From Adiantum capillus-veneris (lineage: Eukaryota; Streptophyta; Polypodiopsida; Polypodiales; Pteridaceae), in assembly GCA_014529385.2 (NCBI GenBank), contig CM043971.1:59014209-59078208 (forward strand): 64,000 bases of DNA, written 5' to 3'. The notes beneath the pieces were generated by a model, which was not told the origin of the DNA, did no database searches, and saw only the letters and a program-made list of their open reading frames with translations. This document shows, one piece after another, positions 25,501 to 34,197 of this stretch. A program made the position numbers and the translations under genes. Every line of letters begins with the position of its first letter. The first letter of the stretch is position 1.

Positions 25501-25608
25501 TCAAGAACACTTGCTATTGGCATAATTCCTGCTGGTTCAGATAACTCTCTGATTTGGACGGTCATGGGAATTCGCGATCCTGCATCTGCTGCGTTGGCTA
25601 TTGTCAAG
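3281..25608 (+). CDS. LCBK1: Sphingoid long-chain-base kinase, LCBK1-like (five exons, 3' part not in window)
   Basis: The family phosphorylates sphingoid long-chain bases such as sphinganine and phytosphingosine with ATP, acting in plant sphingolipid signalling. Five exons (3281-3649, 3956-4315, 24570-24663, 24841-24878, 25465-25608) join in phase into about 335 codons. The N-terminal part carries a conserved lead-in (LGEYVFTGQLV, LTWGSETL, RFTVHSYP). The diacylglycerol-kinase catalytic domain follows: LVILNPRSGRG (P-loop-like start), GIICVGGDGIVNEVLNGLL (nucleotide loop) and GIIPAGSDNSL. The order and exon junctions agree with Arabidopsis LCBK1 as recalled. Arabidopsis LCBK1 is over 700 residues, so half or more is missing. 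The third intron is 20.25 kb and full of transposons. No stop or frameshift occurs in the visible exons, so the gene may well be functional. The first ATG at 3281 is a choice; a splice acceptor at 3260-3261 suggests an upstream exon. Confidence 0.87.
3956..4315 (+). CDS. LCBK1: LCBK1-like exon 2 (start of kinase domain)
   Basis: The acceptor TTGTTTGCAG ends at 3955 and the donor GTGCCT starts at 4316; the exon is 120 codons, phase 0 at both ends. It contains RFTVHSYP, a basic patch (CRKTCRKRKD), WVVAFQSLNCFINYSPQPLP, and the first catalytic motif LVILNPRSGRG followed by KVEPILK. The exon end matches the family's conserved junction before LAG. Confidence 0.88.
4316..5199 (+). other. Intron 3, left part: no features recognised
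   Basis: AT-rich sequence without a coding region or a recognisable element. It begins with a good donor (GTGCCTTTC). It includes a T-rich stretch near 4480-4550. Confidence 0.4.
5200..5370. repeat. Degenerate repeat cluster in intron 3
   Basis: Three imperfect copies of a unit containing GAATTCAAA ... AGTTTAAAGGTAGAGA, near 5213-5255, 5284-5325 and 5332-5362. Each copy is 40-60 bp and partly decayed. No function is visible. Confidence 0.6.
5555..6024. repeat. Direct duplication, about 150 bp, spaced 322 bp
   Basis: Copies at about 5555-5705 and 5878-6024 share TAGGGAGTGAG, TTTTCTCATGTCGGG, CCATGTTTAGCT and GGGTTTTGG in the same order, with an estimated 80-85% identity by eye. Between them lies a 28-bp tandem duplication (GGCATTCTAGTTTAGACC, twice). 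Confidence 0.75.
6612..6675. repeat. 32-bp tandem duplication
   Basis: ACCTCGGGTCTATCCATTGG begins at 6612 and again at 6644. The two units are near-identical. Confidence 0.85.
6743..6862. repeat. (TC)n and (CATTT)n microsatellites
   Basis: (TC)n at 6743-6777, a short AGTTCT repeat, (CATTT)n around 6822-6848, then (CT)n around 6848-6864. Confidence 0.85.
6863..7501. other. Intron sequence with three degenerate GTGAC-containing repeats
   Basis: No coding region is supported. Around 7215-7430 three imperfect units each combine a GTCA(C/T) stretch, GGGTGA(C/T), GAG and CATTGG-AAGG or CATCTAGAAG. The last bases, TGATT at 7497-7501, flank the LTR element that follows. Confidence 0.35.
7502..8634 (-). 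repeat. 3' LTR of the 7502-11700 element
   Basis: On the + strand it runs from TGTTAGGTGCAGCGG to GTGTCACGTGACA, so the element's own ends are TGTCACGTGACA and TGCACCTAACA. Short open frames inside it recur in the partner LTR and are not genes. Confidence 0.88.
9300..10276 (-). CDS. Interior coding remnant of the non-autonomous LTR element: charged coiled coil plus Asp/His-rich segment
   Basis: Two overlapping minus-strand open stretches cover most of the interior. The upstream one has a heptad-like, highly charged helix rich in Arg, Glu, Ala and Lys (around 9800-9960, for example ARLEAKERQAKLDRERTERQ). The downstream one has a repeated Asp/His/Asn segment (around 9560-9690, units like DDKHDDLHD) and a duplicated segment with EGSILALEPRSKEP. 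I recognise no family; a gag-like structural role is only a guess. Because it belongs to an LTR element it is treated as a fossil part, probably no longer one intact frame. Confidence 0.4.
9379..9470. repeat. Tandem duplication in the LARD interior
   Basis: GGTTCTTTGGACCTAGGCTC recurs with a spacing of about 50 bp; both units continue through GAGCCAAGAT and GATCCTTC. Confidence 0.8.
10563..11700 (-). repeat. 5' LTR of the 7502-11700 element
   Basis: The partner of 7502-8634, with the same ends (TGTTAGGTGCA ... CACGTGACA on the + strand). It differs by roughly two dozen small changes by eye. The primer site lies just left of it on the + strand. Confidence 0.88.
11713..11729. repeat. Target-site duplication of the LINE, left copy
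   Basis: GGTTCAGAGGAAACTTT here is repeated at 19079-19095. The last Ts merge with the LINE's poly-T (poly-A on its own strand). Confidence 0.9.
12370..12720 (-). pseudogene. LINE ORF2 C-terminus: RVT-associated zinc-binding domain
   Basis: The minus-strand translation shows RVTLFQWLVAHRATAVGSWL followed by CAACDHRVESQRH. This has the tryptophan-leucine-hydrophobic pattern, CxxC and downstream Glu/His spacing of the zf-RVT domain that closes plant LINE ORF2 proteins. Neighbouring frames on either side (11843-12364 and 12555-12992) continue LINE-like protein, so frame is lost more than once here. Confidence 0.7.
13087..13091. repeat. 5-bp target duplication of the solo LTR (left)
   Basis: CTCTT at 13087-13091 is repeated exactly at 13698-13702. 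Confidence 0.9.
13092..13697 (-). repeat. Solo family-A gypsy LTR inserted in the LINE
   Basis: 606 bp running TGTTACAAGACC ... AGTTTGTTACA on the + strand, flanked by exact CTCTT duplications. On its own strand it starts TGTAACAAACTGCTGACG. It holds the shared LTR box (13231-13264) and telomere-like TTAGGG motifs (13556-13680). A solo LTR with an intact target duplication means the rest was removed by LTR-LTR recombination. It postdates the LINE. Confidence 0.9.
13556..13680. repeat. Telomere-like TTAGGG/TTTAGGG cluster inside LTR
   Basis: Several TTAGGGTTAGGGTTT stretches alternate with TTTCTGGCAGAAA or TTTCTGCAG spacers. It is a degenerate array, not a telomere. Similar clusters lie in the other family-A LTRs at 31805-31920 and 57621-57760. 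Confidence 0.85.
14000..15452 (-). pseudogene. LINE ORF2 reverse transcriptase
   Basis: Minus-strand translation gives the fingers motif YLIPKKGG...QWRPITILNSAYKILAKALS, then TGFVKEHSILDNI, then the catalytic core FADDSVLYL preceded by AEAMSRFL, and finally the thumb-like LPCSQGGLGIID. All are L1/plant LINE RT signatures. The FADD catalytic pair is intact. The sequence shifts frame several times between these motifs. A 201-bp in-frame duplication sits in the thumb/connection part. Confidence 0.88.
14218..14619 (-). repeat. 201-bp tandem duplication within LINE ORF2
   Basis: Unit one is about 14218-14418 and unit two about 14419-14619, with only a few mismatches. The unit length is exactly 67 codons, so the open minus-strand frame reads through both units, giving repeated TTFSGRQSCSGQPGVVGYY peptides. 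The near identity makes the duplication much younger than the LINE's other damage. Confidence 0.85.
15460..16275 (-). pseudogene. LINE ORF2 linker between endonuclease and RT
   Basis: Minus-strand frames are open in pieces and LINE-like (for example RLDACRDQVWAQMPYLMTEE and GVNLSQIDRFYTSDHF). The second resembles the SRIDRFLLS segment that follows the endonuclease core in plant LINEs. No separate gene is supported. Confidence 0.6.
16279..16765 (-). pseudogene. LINE ORF2 AP-type endonuclease
   Basis: Minus-strand translation shows LLMLLQEHHL (the LQET(H) motif with its catalytic Glu), a GGIQGGVCMTI segment equivalent to the RGGVA strand, VDFLNIYVPN (the VYAPN-like motif) and IGGDFNMLE (the catalytic GDFN). 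This is the order of the exonuclease-endonuclease-phosphatase fold that nicks target DNA for LINEs. At least one frame change separates the two halves. Confidence 0.83.
17216..18560 (-). pseudogene. LINE ORF1 (DUF4283-like RNA-binding protein with degenerate zinc knuckle)
   Basis: Around 18138-18557 the minus strand reads GFQFLGRGYYQIEFETSE...VRAHFRQWRHGFDPASDLP, matching the GRG(F/Y)-F-F and WRPGFDP pattern of the DUF4283 domain in plant LINE ORF1. Near 18000-18060 a GHLAKACP remnant marks the CCHC knuckle; its first cysteines are not in the same frame. A proline/serine-rich tail with a poly-G run (about 17680-17692 on the + strand) follows. The role is RNA chaperone and nucleoprotein packaging. 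Several frameshifts break it. Confidence 0.7.
18660..19078 (-). other. LINE GC-rich 5' UTR/promoter region
   Basis: A GC-rich stretch directly inside the LINE's 5' target duplication. Frames through it give Arg/Pro-rich peptides with no homology I recognise. L1-type elements carry an internal promoter at this place, but no specific site was identified. Confidence 0.5.
19079..19095. repeat. Target-site duplication of the LINE, right copy
   Basis: GGTTCAGAGGAAACTTT, identical to 11713-11729. It fixes the LINE 5' end at 19078. Confidence 0.9.
19204..19578 (+). repeat. Copia 5' LTR (375 bp)
   Basis: TG...CA ends, TGTTAGAGTTAC at the left and CTCTCACA at the right, with the primer site TGGTATCAG beginning at the next base. 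It contains a poly-C plus (TC)n run at about 19494-19528. Confidence 0.75.
19204..21612 (+). mobile_element. Ty1/copia element, 5' part only (fossil)
   Basis: A 375-bp LTR (19204-19578, TGTTAGAG ... TCTCACA) is followed at once by the primer site TGGTATCAG (19579). The interior gives gag of the UBN2 type (about 20380-21120; motifs DCITKKVSKEE, WRRILDQFEE and LYNLQFKDFNSLDGL), a zinc knuckle CYHCHKKEHRESEC (about 21200-21240), and the start of a copia protease with WVVDSGAITHMT and YVPDMAFNLL (about 21370-21612). Integrase, RT, RNase H and the 3' LTR are absent: it abuts an oppositely oriented gypsy piece. It is broken and truncated, with a few further disruptions; no LTR pair is left for dating. 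Confidence 0.85.
21613..24419 (-). mobile_element. Family-B gypsy chromovirus fragment: 5' LTR plus gag (fossil, truncated at both ends)
   Basis: On the minus strand an LTR (23174-24419) is followed by a primer-site-like stretch (the complement of 23160-23173) and gag (about 21620-23070). Gag motifs include FMTGQLEDD, ALTWWTTLL, EQIEKYC and GLPKGLRDYCTK. It aligns closely with the element at 59367-64000. Gag ends at the copia junction, and the LTR lacks about the first 245 bp of that element's LTR. Protease, RT, integrase and the 3' LTR are missing. Its right end lies 150 bp upstream of LCBK1 exon 3. A few disruptions are present. Confidence 0.82.
23174..24419 (-). repeat. Truncated family-B 5' LTR (1246 bp)
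   Basis: Starts TGAAACCGACCCG on the + strand, the same inner end as the other family-B LTRs. It contains the shared LTR box (23349-23386) and aligns with 59613-60847 throughout. It ends in GGGGGGACCACA. Confidence 0.78.
24486..24512. repeat. Poly-T/poly-G run before LCBK1 exon 3
   Basis: About 14 T followed by about 12 G, some 60-80 bp upstream of the exon 3 acceptor. It could serve as a polypyrimidine stretch only in part; the nearer TTTTCTTGAGCAG is the likely acceptor. Confidence 0.8.
24570..24663 (+). CDS. LCBK1: LCBK1-like exon 3
   Basis: 94 bp after the acceptor TTTTCTTGAGCAG; the donor is GTATAC at 24664. It encodes LAGIRLTVVETDGPHHARRH followed by AATMDLSTCAN and the first base of the next codon. 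This matches the LAG...VVKTTRAGHAR segment of LCBK1, in the kinase domain between its first motif and the GGDG loop. Confidence 0.85.
24841..24878 (+). CDS. LCBK1: LCBK1-like exon 4 (GGDG micro-exon)
   Basis: A 38-bp micro-exon between the acceptor TTTGGTGTAG and the donor GTACAA. It completes a Gly codon with exon 3 and encodes IICVGGDGIVNE, the glycine-rich ATP-binding and catalytic loop of diacylglycerol/sphingosine-type kinases. Exons 3 and 4 sum to 132 bp, keeping phase. Confidence 0.88.
24879..25464 (+). other. Intron 4 with (TA)n
   Basis: 586 bp, GTACAA ... CTACATGCAG, with an AT dinucleotide run at 25121-25142. No element is recognised. Confidence 0.7.
25465..25608 (+). CDS. LCBK1: LCBK1-like exon 5 (last exon seen)
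   Basis: 48 codons, phase 0 at both ends, with acceptor CATGCAG and donor GTATGG. It encodes VLNGLLSRED, then GIIPAGSDNSLIWTVMGIRD and SAALAIVK, the conserved kinase motif following GGDG. The family continues with a GG(L/K) segment in a following exon; I could not find it up to 64000. Confidence 0.9.
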
Positions 25609-25734
25609 GTATGGTCCATTCTATTATTTTCGAACTCAGTTTTTCCTTGGTATCCCTCTTTTTGTTTGCAATGGTTGCAAGGGCTTAACAAGTCATGCAG
25701 TGACACACTAACAACCTCATATAAGGTAATTCGA

Positions 25735-26700
25735 TTTTTTTTTGAGAAAATGGGGCAATGATGATAAACCAAAGCTCTACATCTGTCAATATTTATCATA
25801 AAACTTGCCAAAAGTAGTAATTGATGTATAATGCCCGGGTGCCAATCAGGTAAAAGCTTTGGGAGGGTGTCTAAAAGTAGAATAAAAAGTGAAGGACATC
25901 TTAAGGGGACCAAAGACCCAGTGAGGAGGCAGCATGTGATCCCCCGTCATCATGAATGAGGTCCTTCTATTTGGTTTTTTGAAACTGCTCAATGGGCTAC
26001 TTCTCCCCTAGGAAGAGGGTCCATTGTACAAGAGAACTCTAATGCCACTAGATACCTTGGCCCACCGTAATAAAGGCCCTGGTCACCACGGCGGTATGAA
26101 TGTTCGGTGTTGTCTCTTTGCTCCATCGGAGCCGCCCTGTATCCTTTCATACTGGCCTCGGATGGAGCATAATAGCTCCAACCAGAAAGTGCACACAATC
26201 ATGGTTGGAGGCTTAGGGTTGCACTCAAAAACTCTATAACAATTGGGCCATTGTACAAACCATAGGCCTAGGCTACTGATCAGCTCCCATTTGGGGTTTT
26301 TCTCTCATGTCCGAACTGCTATTGAGAAACTCAAGCACCAGGCACTGATGAGGTCATTGTCTCATATGGAAGTACTAGTAGCCCTAAACTGACCGGCCAT
26401 GCTACAAAGTCATCCCTTGCAATAGGGACACCTTCACTTGGAGAATTTGAAGCCGTATCTTCTGGGCTGTTGGCCTCTGTGTGCGACTAGCCACTGAAAC
26501 ATATTAATCAAACGAGTCTAGTGACTAGCCCAAAGCCGAGTCCAAAAATTTGTCAGAAACTTCATAAGGCCCATGCTGGTGCTAGTGCTGTAGTGCTGTG
26601 ATGCTGCTGGAATGGCTGTCTGCGTGGCCATCAAAATATATGCCTACCAAGCGAGCCGTATAAAGTGAGGCTGTGACTCCATAGCAGGGCTACAATGTCA
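25735..26700 (-). mobile_element. Degraded, 5'-truncated LINE 3' fragment
   Basis: Starts with a poly-T run (25735-25744) like the 3' end of the minus-strand LINE at 11728. Scattered stretches then parallel that LINE in the same order, for example GCTACTGATCAGCTCCCA near 26270 and GTGTGCGACTAGCCACTGAA near 26480, which corresponds to the zf-RVT part. It is short, diverged and without an open frame. The right edge is uncertain and no target duplication was found. Confidence 0.5.
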
Positions 26701-26768
26701 CAGGCACTGGACAGACAGTTAGTTGTAGTTGGGCTGAGCCCACACTGGACGGACTTTTGCTTGGGCGG

Positions 26769-27249
26769 TGACACATGGCAGGCATACGGGTCGTGGTTTA
26801 GCGGATGTGGGGCCAGACCATTACGACCACAATTTTGCGAGTTCTAGATGGATTAGATATTTGTGAGCTGTTGGTAGCTTTTTATGGTTGTATATATCTG
26901 TAGCTGTTTGGGGGTTATCGGTATCATCTACTTTTTGTGGTCAGTCGTCTAGAGTCTTATCATCTTGAGTTATACACAACACGTCTGGACCATCCTGGCA
27001 CAGTTGAACCTCGACACCCCATTGTACCTATGAGTTCTTGGTTGGAGCTGATTGTGCTGCCATGCTAGAGTCTGTATGGGTTTCTTTGAGTTAGTCGAGT
27101 CCATATGTTCAGGTTCTATTGTTGATGTCTTTGTGTTGTTTCTTGCTTCCTGTGTTGTTATTCTGTTGGAGTGAGATGTCACGCACATTGCACTGAGGAG
27201 CACCCACTGTATAGAGCACGACACCTTATCTCCGCTACATATGCTCTCA
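26769..27249 (+). repeat. Putative 5' LTR of the outer gypsy element
   Basis: The right end is set by a primer-site-like TTGGCACGCCCGGTGGGA at about 27252-27269, close to the form seen after LTRs of many plant gypsy elements. The left end (TGACACATGG) is a guess from the TG rule. No second copy exists in the window to confirm it. Confidence 0.4.
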
Positions 27250-30200
27250 TTTTTGGCACGCCCGGTGGGACCTCAACTGAAATCTCACTCCATGGGAAGT
27301 CTAGTCGAGGAGCTATTGGGTTTCACCTCTCTGTTTTGATCTCTTGGTTTTGACTTGGTTGGGTTGCTTCAGCTTGGTCCAGTCTAGTTTCACCTTGTCT
27401 TGCTTAGTCTAGACCTGCTGGTCTAGTCTCTCGTCCTGGTCTAGTAGTCTCTCGACCTGGTCTAGTCCTCTCTCGTACAGGTCTAGCCAAGTGGTCTCGT
27501 CACTCGCCTTGGTCTAGTGGTGTTTGGGCGAGTGTCCAGTAAGTTGCCGGTCTTCGTGCCCAAGGCTTGGGTGGGCTTCTGGTTACTGTATGACACATAC
27601 AAGGTAGTCAAAAGAGCGACAAAGCCCACTACTAAGTCCTCTTAAGTACTACCACAAAAAGCGTCAACCCTTCGGGCCAAGTAGAGCCCCATTACCCCTA
27701 CCTTCCCCGTCAACCAGTTCTACACCTCACCAGTCACCCCCATCAATAAACTTCTCATCCCCGGTGTACAGCAAGCTCCAGTGCAACAAGCTCTTGCACA
27801 GACAGCCATGGAAGAGCTCACAAGCGTTCTAGCTAAGGTGAATATTAAGTTTCCGACTTTCAAGGGTCTCTTCACAGAGGATGCCGACGACCATGCCCGG
27901 AGGTTCGTGTCTCTCTGCAGAGGTCGTTGCCTCAACCGAGAAGATGCCTACTTAGTACTCTTTCCATCTACCTTGGATGGCTTAGCAGACAAGTGGTACA
28001 ATCAGTTTGCTGAAAACCACTTTACTACTTGGGCCACATTAAGACAACAATTTTGTGAAGCTTTCAGACCAGGGGACTTCCAAGAAAAGGTTCTGGATGA
28101 GTTGGTCAACTTGATGCTTCAACCCAAAGAGACTTTTGTAGAACTCATGACCAGAACAAAGTCTCTGGTCGCCAAGCTTCCTCAGCAACCAAGTAAGTTT
28201 ATGGTCAAGAAATGGGTAGAGAAGGCTCTTCCAAAGACTTCTCAACAAAAACTCAAAGAGAATCTCCGACCTGACGCCAACCTGGAGGAGTTTGTTGCTG
28301 CTACTACTAGGATAGAGGGGGCAAAGAAGCTGTTTACCGACTCTTCTCAGGTCGAGATTGCACCAACATCCAATATGGTTTTCTCCCTATGGCCATCCAA
28401 ACAACATGCCACCTTTGCTCAATACCCCTACTGTCCCAAGGTATGTCAAGTACTTTTCCGTCTCAAATTTTTTATCATACTCATGCTCCCTCAGCTTTGG
28501 TAATGCCCATCTTATGCTATAGATGTGGAGAATATGGGCATTACCAAAGCAAATGTCCTTACCTGAAGGGTCTCCTCCTTGCCGTCATTGCTTGGAGTCT
28601 AAGGACCACTACAGTAAGGATTGTCCCAAGCAAAGGGCATCCTCATCTTTAGGCTCAACTCAGAACCAACAAGAATTCACATTCCCGAAGATCAATTTTG
28701 ATCGCAGTGAACACCATCACTTGCTACTAATGCTGTTAGGCCACAACAAGTGGGGGACCCCGTTGGCGTCCGCACTCGGGCACAAAGAGTAGCTCTTGGT
28801 CTTAGTTTGCCAACATGTCCATCTCGTCTATCTCCACTTCCACAACCTGGCCTACCTGACCCAATTGACGAGCCCTTTATTGGTGCTAAGAGCAGACCAA
28901 CCTCCATGCTATCTGACATTGATGGAGCCTTCTTGGAAGCAGTGGTTGACTTGCAACAAGTCAAACTTCCAGAGGAAGCCCAGATTGAAAGAGCCAAGCC
29001 CACAACAGAAGCCATCCTTTCAGCAAATGTCACTTTACGATATGCTCCGGCTCGATGCAAACCTCACAAGTGACACCCTCTCAGTCATTCAGTCTCTGTA
29101 CCAGGGTGCAGGGCCTAGTGGTGGGCACCTCCCCGTACAACCCTCAAAGTCTTACATAATTTCCTATCCATGCGCTCTCCTCGTTGATTACAAAAGCCCT
29201 CGTCTCACTGTATTTATTCTTGGGCATAAATTCTCCTGCGTCATAGTCGATGGTGGATCTGGGATCAATCTGATGCCAGAGTTCATTATGTTGGCTTTAG
29301 GTCTGCAGCCTACCCGCCCTGCTCTATTCATTGTTACATTGGCCGACCAGAGGACAATCTATCCAGTGGTTATAGTAGACAAGGTGCCTCTGAAGGTGCA
29401 AGACTTCACCTTTAGCTTGGATTTTGTGGTGGTCAATCTTCCCCAGGTGGCGGGAGGATTTCCTTTGCTTATTGGTAGACCATGGTTGCGGCACATTAAA
29501 GCACTTGATGATTGGGGAAACGACTCCATGTGGATACATACTCCTGGCTCCCCCATGTAACCAATTCGACTCGAAGGAGGCATGGATCTAGTAGTTCATC
29601 ACAGCTCTTCGTCAGTACAGTCCAACCCCAACCTAGAGAAGCCTACCCCACCTGACGGGTCTGATGAAGACCTATTGCGGTGGTTCGAAGCTACCACATT
29701 GAAGCCATGCTATGTGGTCTCTATTCAAGCCTTGCCTGTGAATACACCCTCTTTCCCAGATCCTCAGGTTGAAACCAGTGACCCAAGTCATCCAGAAGAA
29801 AGTGTGTTAATCCTAGAAGCAAGTGTGTCAGTCGTTGATGATCATGCTTCAAGTGTTCCCTTGATGGAAGCCGTCGGCCTTGGTGAACCTATAACTCACC
29901 ATAGAAGGGGAAAGAAATCTCCTTTACAGGAGTTCGCCAACGTCCCACCTCCTCCCTTAACCTCTCTTGGGTCTGATGTCCCCTCCACTCAAAAGCACTC
30001 TGCTGTGTCTTAAGACTTACCCTTCAAGGAACTTCCACCAAGATGGTTACAAGAAGAGTATGCGGAGTTTCCAATCGATCAGACACGAGCCCATGATATC
30101 TGGAAGCTCCAAGAGGCAACTCAATCTCGATCTTTTGATGCACCCTCCCCAGCTATAGCTCTTGACCTGGTTAGAGAAGTCAACTTGGGTGACCCTGAAA

Positions 30201-31261
30201 ACCCTTAGCACATCCTTTTAGCCGCTTGGTTATGGGAGCATCCCGCGCTACTAGATCAGGTAGTCTCTTTCATGCACTCTTTTAAAGACGTTTTTGCTTG
30301 GTCCTACAAAGATTTGGAAGGGATCCCACTAGAACTGGGTGTCCACTTTGGTTGAAGGGGCTAAGCCGCTCAGAGGCGGAGCTTACAAGCTCAACCCAAA
30401 GTATACAGAAGTTGTCAAGTCAGAGCTAGGAAAGATGCAAGAAGCAGGGATCATTGTATCTGTGGAGCACTCTGAGTGGTTATCACCCATGGTGATAGCG
30501 CCTAAGAAGCAATCCAATAAAATCCGTGCGTGCGTCGATTACCACGCTCTGAACAAGGTAACTATCCCAGACAGTTTTCTCACACCCTTCATTGAGCGTG
30601 TGCTCGAAGATGTAGCAGGGCATGTACTGTACAATTTCATGTATGGGTTCAGTGGATACAATCAGTTGGGCATCCATCCAGGTGATGACATCAAAACGGC
30701 TTTTGTGACTCTCTCGGGTATTTTCATCTACACTAGAATGTGTTTTGGGTTGAAAAATGTTCCACCTTTCAATCGCACAATATATCTCATATTTTGTCCT
30801 TCGCTTATGGATCATCTTCGCATCTTCATGGATGATTTTTCAACCTTCTCGGGTGCTCAATGTTCAACCCCCAATGGAGAATCTAGAGGAGCACCTCGCT
30901 CAGCTCTTTGCCGTCTTCCTTAGGTGCAGAGAGGCACGCTTGAAGCTCAATCCGAACAAATGTCATTTTTTGGTCCCTGAAGGTACACTTTTAGGCCATG
31001 TGGTGTCTGCTAAAGTTTTAGCACCGTCCCAGAGAAGATAGTAGCCATCTTGAAGCTACCTCCTCGCATCAACCCCAAAGGGGTTCAGAGCTTTGTAGGC
31101 CACACAGGCTATCATCATAGGTTTATACGCATGTATGCACAGGTGGCTCAACTATTGACCCGACTCACCAATGCTATTGTTCCCTTCCAATGGTCAAAAC
31201 CCGAGGCTAAAGCATTTGCATACCTCAAAAAACGCTTCATTGAAGCACCTATTGTAGTTGC

Positions 31262-31580
31262 TGTAACAGACGTGGACACTCCAAGTCAAGAATCAATCAC
31301 AACAGCACCAAATAAGCACTTCAAAACAATTCACAGATCACAATAGATTTGCACTGGCCCGGTGGAGTTCTGTGCCTAGAGATATTGGCCCCAAAGACTG
31401 GCGCCCCTTTCGGTATTTCTTTATGTATTAATCGATCTTCAAAGTACAAGAGAGCGGTTAGGGTTTCATTCTCAGACTCTGTGTCCAGATGCTCTGCAGA
31501 GTGAGCCCTCACCGCTTATTTAAAGTTTACAAGGGATGCCCAAAAGCAGAGCCCCAAAAGCTTCCAAATCAAAAGCTGAA

Positions 31581-31618
<38 letters not shown>

Positions 31619-31643
31619 AGAGAGTTTCATAAAAATAAAGCAA

Positions 31644-31689
<46 letters not shown>

Positions 31690-31949
31690 CCCTTGCCAAA
31701 GCGTAGAGAAAAAGTAGAAAATTGCATCACCCAAGTTGCTTTTTTTCAGCCCGTAAAATCTGGAAATCCCTACTGCTTGCCATGTGGCATTTCAGCCGCC
31801 AGTTTTAGGGTTTTAGCCAGAAGTTAGGGTTAGGGTTTCCAGAAATTAGGGTTTCTGCAGATTAGGGTTTCTGGCAGAAATTAGGGTTTGCAGGTTTTAG
31901 GGTTTCCTGGCTGAAATTAGCTCTGTAGCCACATCATCACTTTGTGACA
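31262..31949 (-). repeat. 3' LTR of the second-layer chromovirus
   Basis: 688 bp, TGTAACAGACG ... CTTTGTGACA on the + strand, followed by the complement of a polypurine tract (CCCCCTCTTGAAAG). It contains the shared box (31387-31424), two (TC)n runs (31584-31614 and 31647-31687) and a telomere-like cluster (31805-31920). Confidence 0.88.
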
Positions 31950-32538
31950 TACCCCCTCTTGAAAGCATTGTAATCGCCCTTGATTACGCCTGCAAAACAG
32001 ACAGAGGCCATAAACCGTCCTAGCAGACACTGACTGTTAGTACCTACGTACTAGGGACACACATCTAGCACATGTACTAAATCGACAGTTACATCACAAG
32101 ACATCACAGGACATCACTCGACATCCCAGGACATTCAACATTCATTCGGATCTTAGACCATAATTTATCGGCAATGTAGCTAGGAATCGCATCTAGATCC
32201 AATCCGGACCTCATCGATGTCCGATTGACTAACCCCTATTGCAACCATGTCTATTCGAGATCAATTAGACCAAAATGCTGCAGTCATTTCGTCTATCAGT
32301 TTCTGTGCTTAAAAGAAGTCAAGAACAAATCAATATCATAATCAGGAATTCCATTTCATAAAGTCATACAGCAGAATACTATCAGCTTTCAGTATCCCTG
32401 AAGCTCAAAGAGACATCAGTGACTCTAGTATTTAAATCAAGGCATCTGTTGACAACGGAGCGGAGTGACTCCCCTCTTGTGCACCCCACTGCTCCAGATC
32501 TCCGACCAAGCTGAATTCTGGGTTCTATTTGGAGTAGG
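31950..32538 (-). other. 3' untranslated region of the second-layer chromovirus
   Basis: Lies between the chromodomain end and the polypurine tract. It shares the CAGGCGTAATC and GATTACAAT signature with 1-474 and 40680-40889. It includes a short GACATCAC-type tandem motif around 32090-32132. No gene. Confidence 0.65.
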
Positions 32539-34197
32539 CTATGCTAAACCAAAAGCATCGAGGTAAAGTTTCACAATCTGAGGAGTATCTGCTAGGTCCT
32601 CCTCCTCCATCCACTTCGCATCCAATGCAGGATAGTTCTTGAACTCAACCAAGAACCGCCTTCGGACTTTACCTTTATTCTTCGTATCCTTATGTGCCAA
32701 AATCTGTTCAGGAACAAGGATCTCCTCGTTTTCCTCCACTTCGGGTTGCTCATCAGGCTCCTGTTCATTAGGCACATCACCCTTAAAAGGTTTCAAGAGA
32801 CTCACATGGAATGCATCGTGAATCCTCCAAGTATCTGGTAGTTTCAATCGGAAGGAGACATGATTTATCTTTTCAATGATATGGAAAGGTCCGTGATATC
32901 GCATACTAAGCTTTGGAAAAAGCCTATCCTTTCCCTTTTTCTTTCTTAGGCGTGCCTTCTCAAAATGTAAGAGCACCCAATCATCCTGCTTCAATTTCAA
33001 GTCGCGACGATGGCGATCCGCTGCCTTTTTCTGTTATTCTTGAGACCTCTGCAAAGTCTCGCGAACCTTGGCAAAAGCCGTATCTAAGTCTCGCGTATAT
33101 TCATCCGCTTCAAAAATCTTATCTTTCGTGCTTAGGAAGGGTGGAACCTTCGTAGCACCTTCAACAATCTCAAATGGCGCCTTCCCCGTCGAAGAGTGTA
33201 TCGTGTTATTGTAGGCAAATTCCACCAAAGGTAGGTACTTTTCCCATTGAGTCTTTTGATCTGAGATATAAGACTTCAATAAATCTAGAACCACTGAATT
33301 TGCAATCTCAGATTGCCCATCAGTCTGCGGGTGGAACGATGACGAGAACTGCAACCGCGTGCCAATGTTCTCCCAAATTGCCTTCCAAAACAAACTCGTA
33401 AATCTGGGGTCTCTGTTGGAGACAATCGTCTCAGACATGCCATGTAATCTGAAGATCTGGGCCACAAACAGTCTCGCTAAGTGATCCGGCTTGACTGTTT
33501 TCTTCACTGGAATGAAATGAGCCTATTTGCTAAATCTGTCAATAACAATCCAGATACCATCGTGATCACTCTGTGTTCTCGGGAGATCAAAATGAAATCC
33601 ATTGAAATACTTTCCCAGGGGCGGGTGGATATGGGTAAAGGCTGTAACAATCCCTTTGCCTTATGCCTGTCAAACTTGGCATACTAAGCAACTGCGCACA
33701 AATTCTTCCACATCCTTTTTGAGTCTCGGCTAAAAGAAGTATCTCTCTACCCGTTTCATGGTGGTAGCAATGTCGCGGTGACCCGTAAAAGGTGGACAAT
33801 GGCATTCAGTCATAACCTTTTCCCTCAACGGCTGTGTAACGCACAACATGGTTTTTCTTATCAAGTAGCCTTCTTGAATGGAGTATCCTGCTACAGTCTC
33901 CCCATCCCGTATCCGTGTGAAAACATCTGCAAAATCTGTATCTGTGGCATACTGGTCGACCATATCCTCGAAGCTCCTATGATGTATCGCGGAAATAGCT
34001 AGAACCAACGGCTGCGAGACAAAGCATCTGCCACCACATTCTTCTGTTCCTGAACATGGACAATCTGGAAGTGAAATTGTGACAAGATGTTTGCCCACCG
34101 CATCTGCTTTTCCGATAGCTGCTTCTGTGACAAGAAGTAGCGCAAACTCTGATGGTCTGTAAAGACAGTAAAATCCGCTCTGAGTAGGTAATGCCGT

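Noticed and set aside
25609-26768. Search for the next LCBK1 exon
   Set aside because: No frame gives the expected segment after ALAIVK; the sequence is intron and a degraded LINE.
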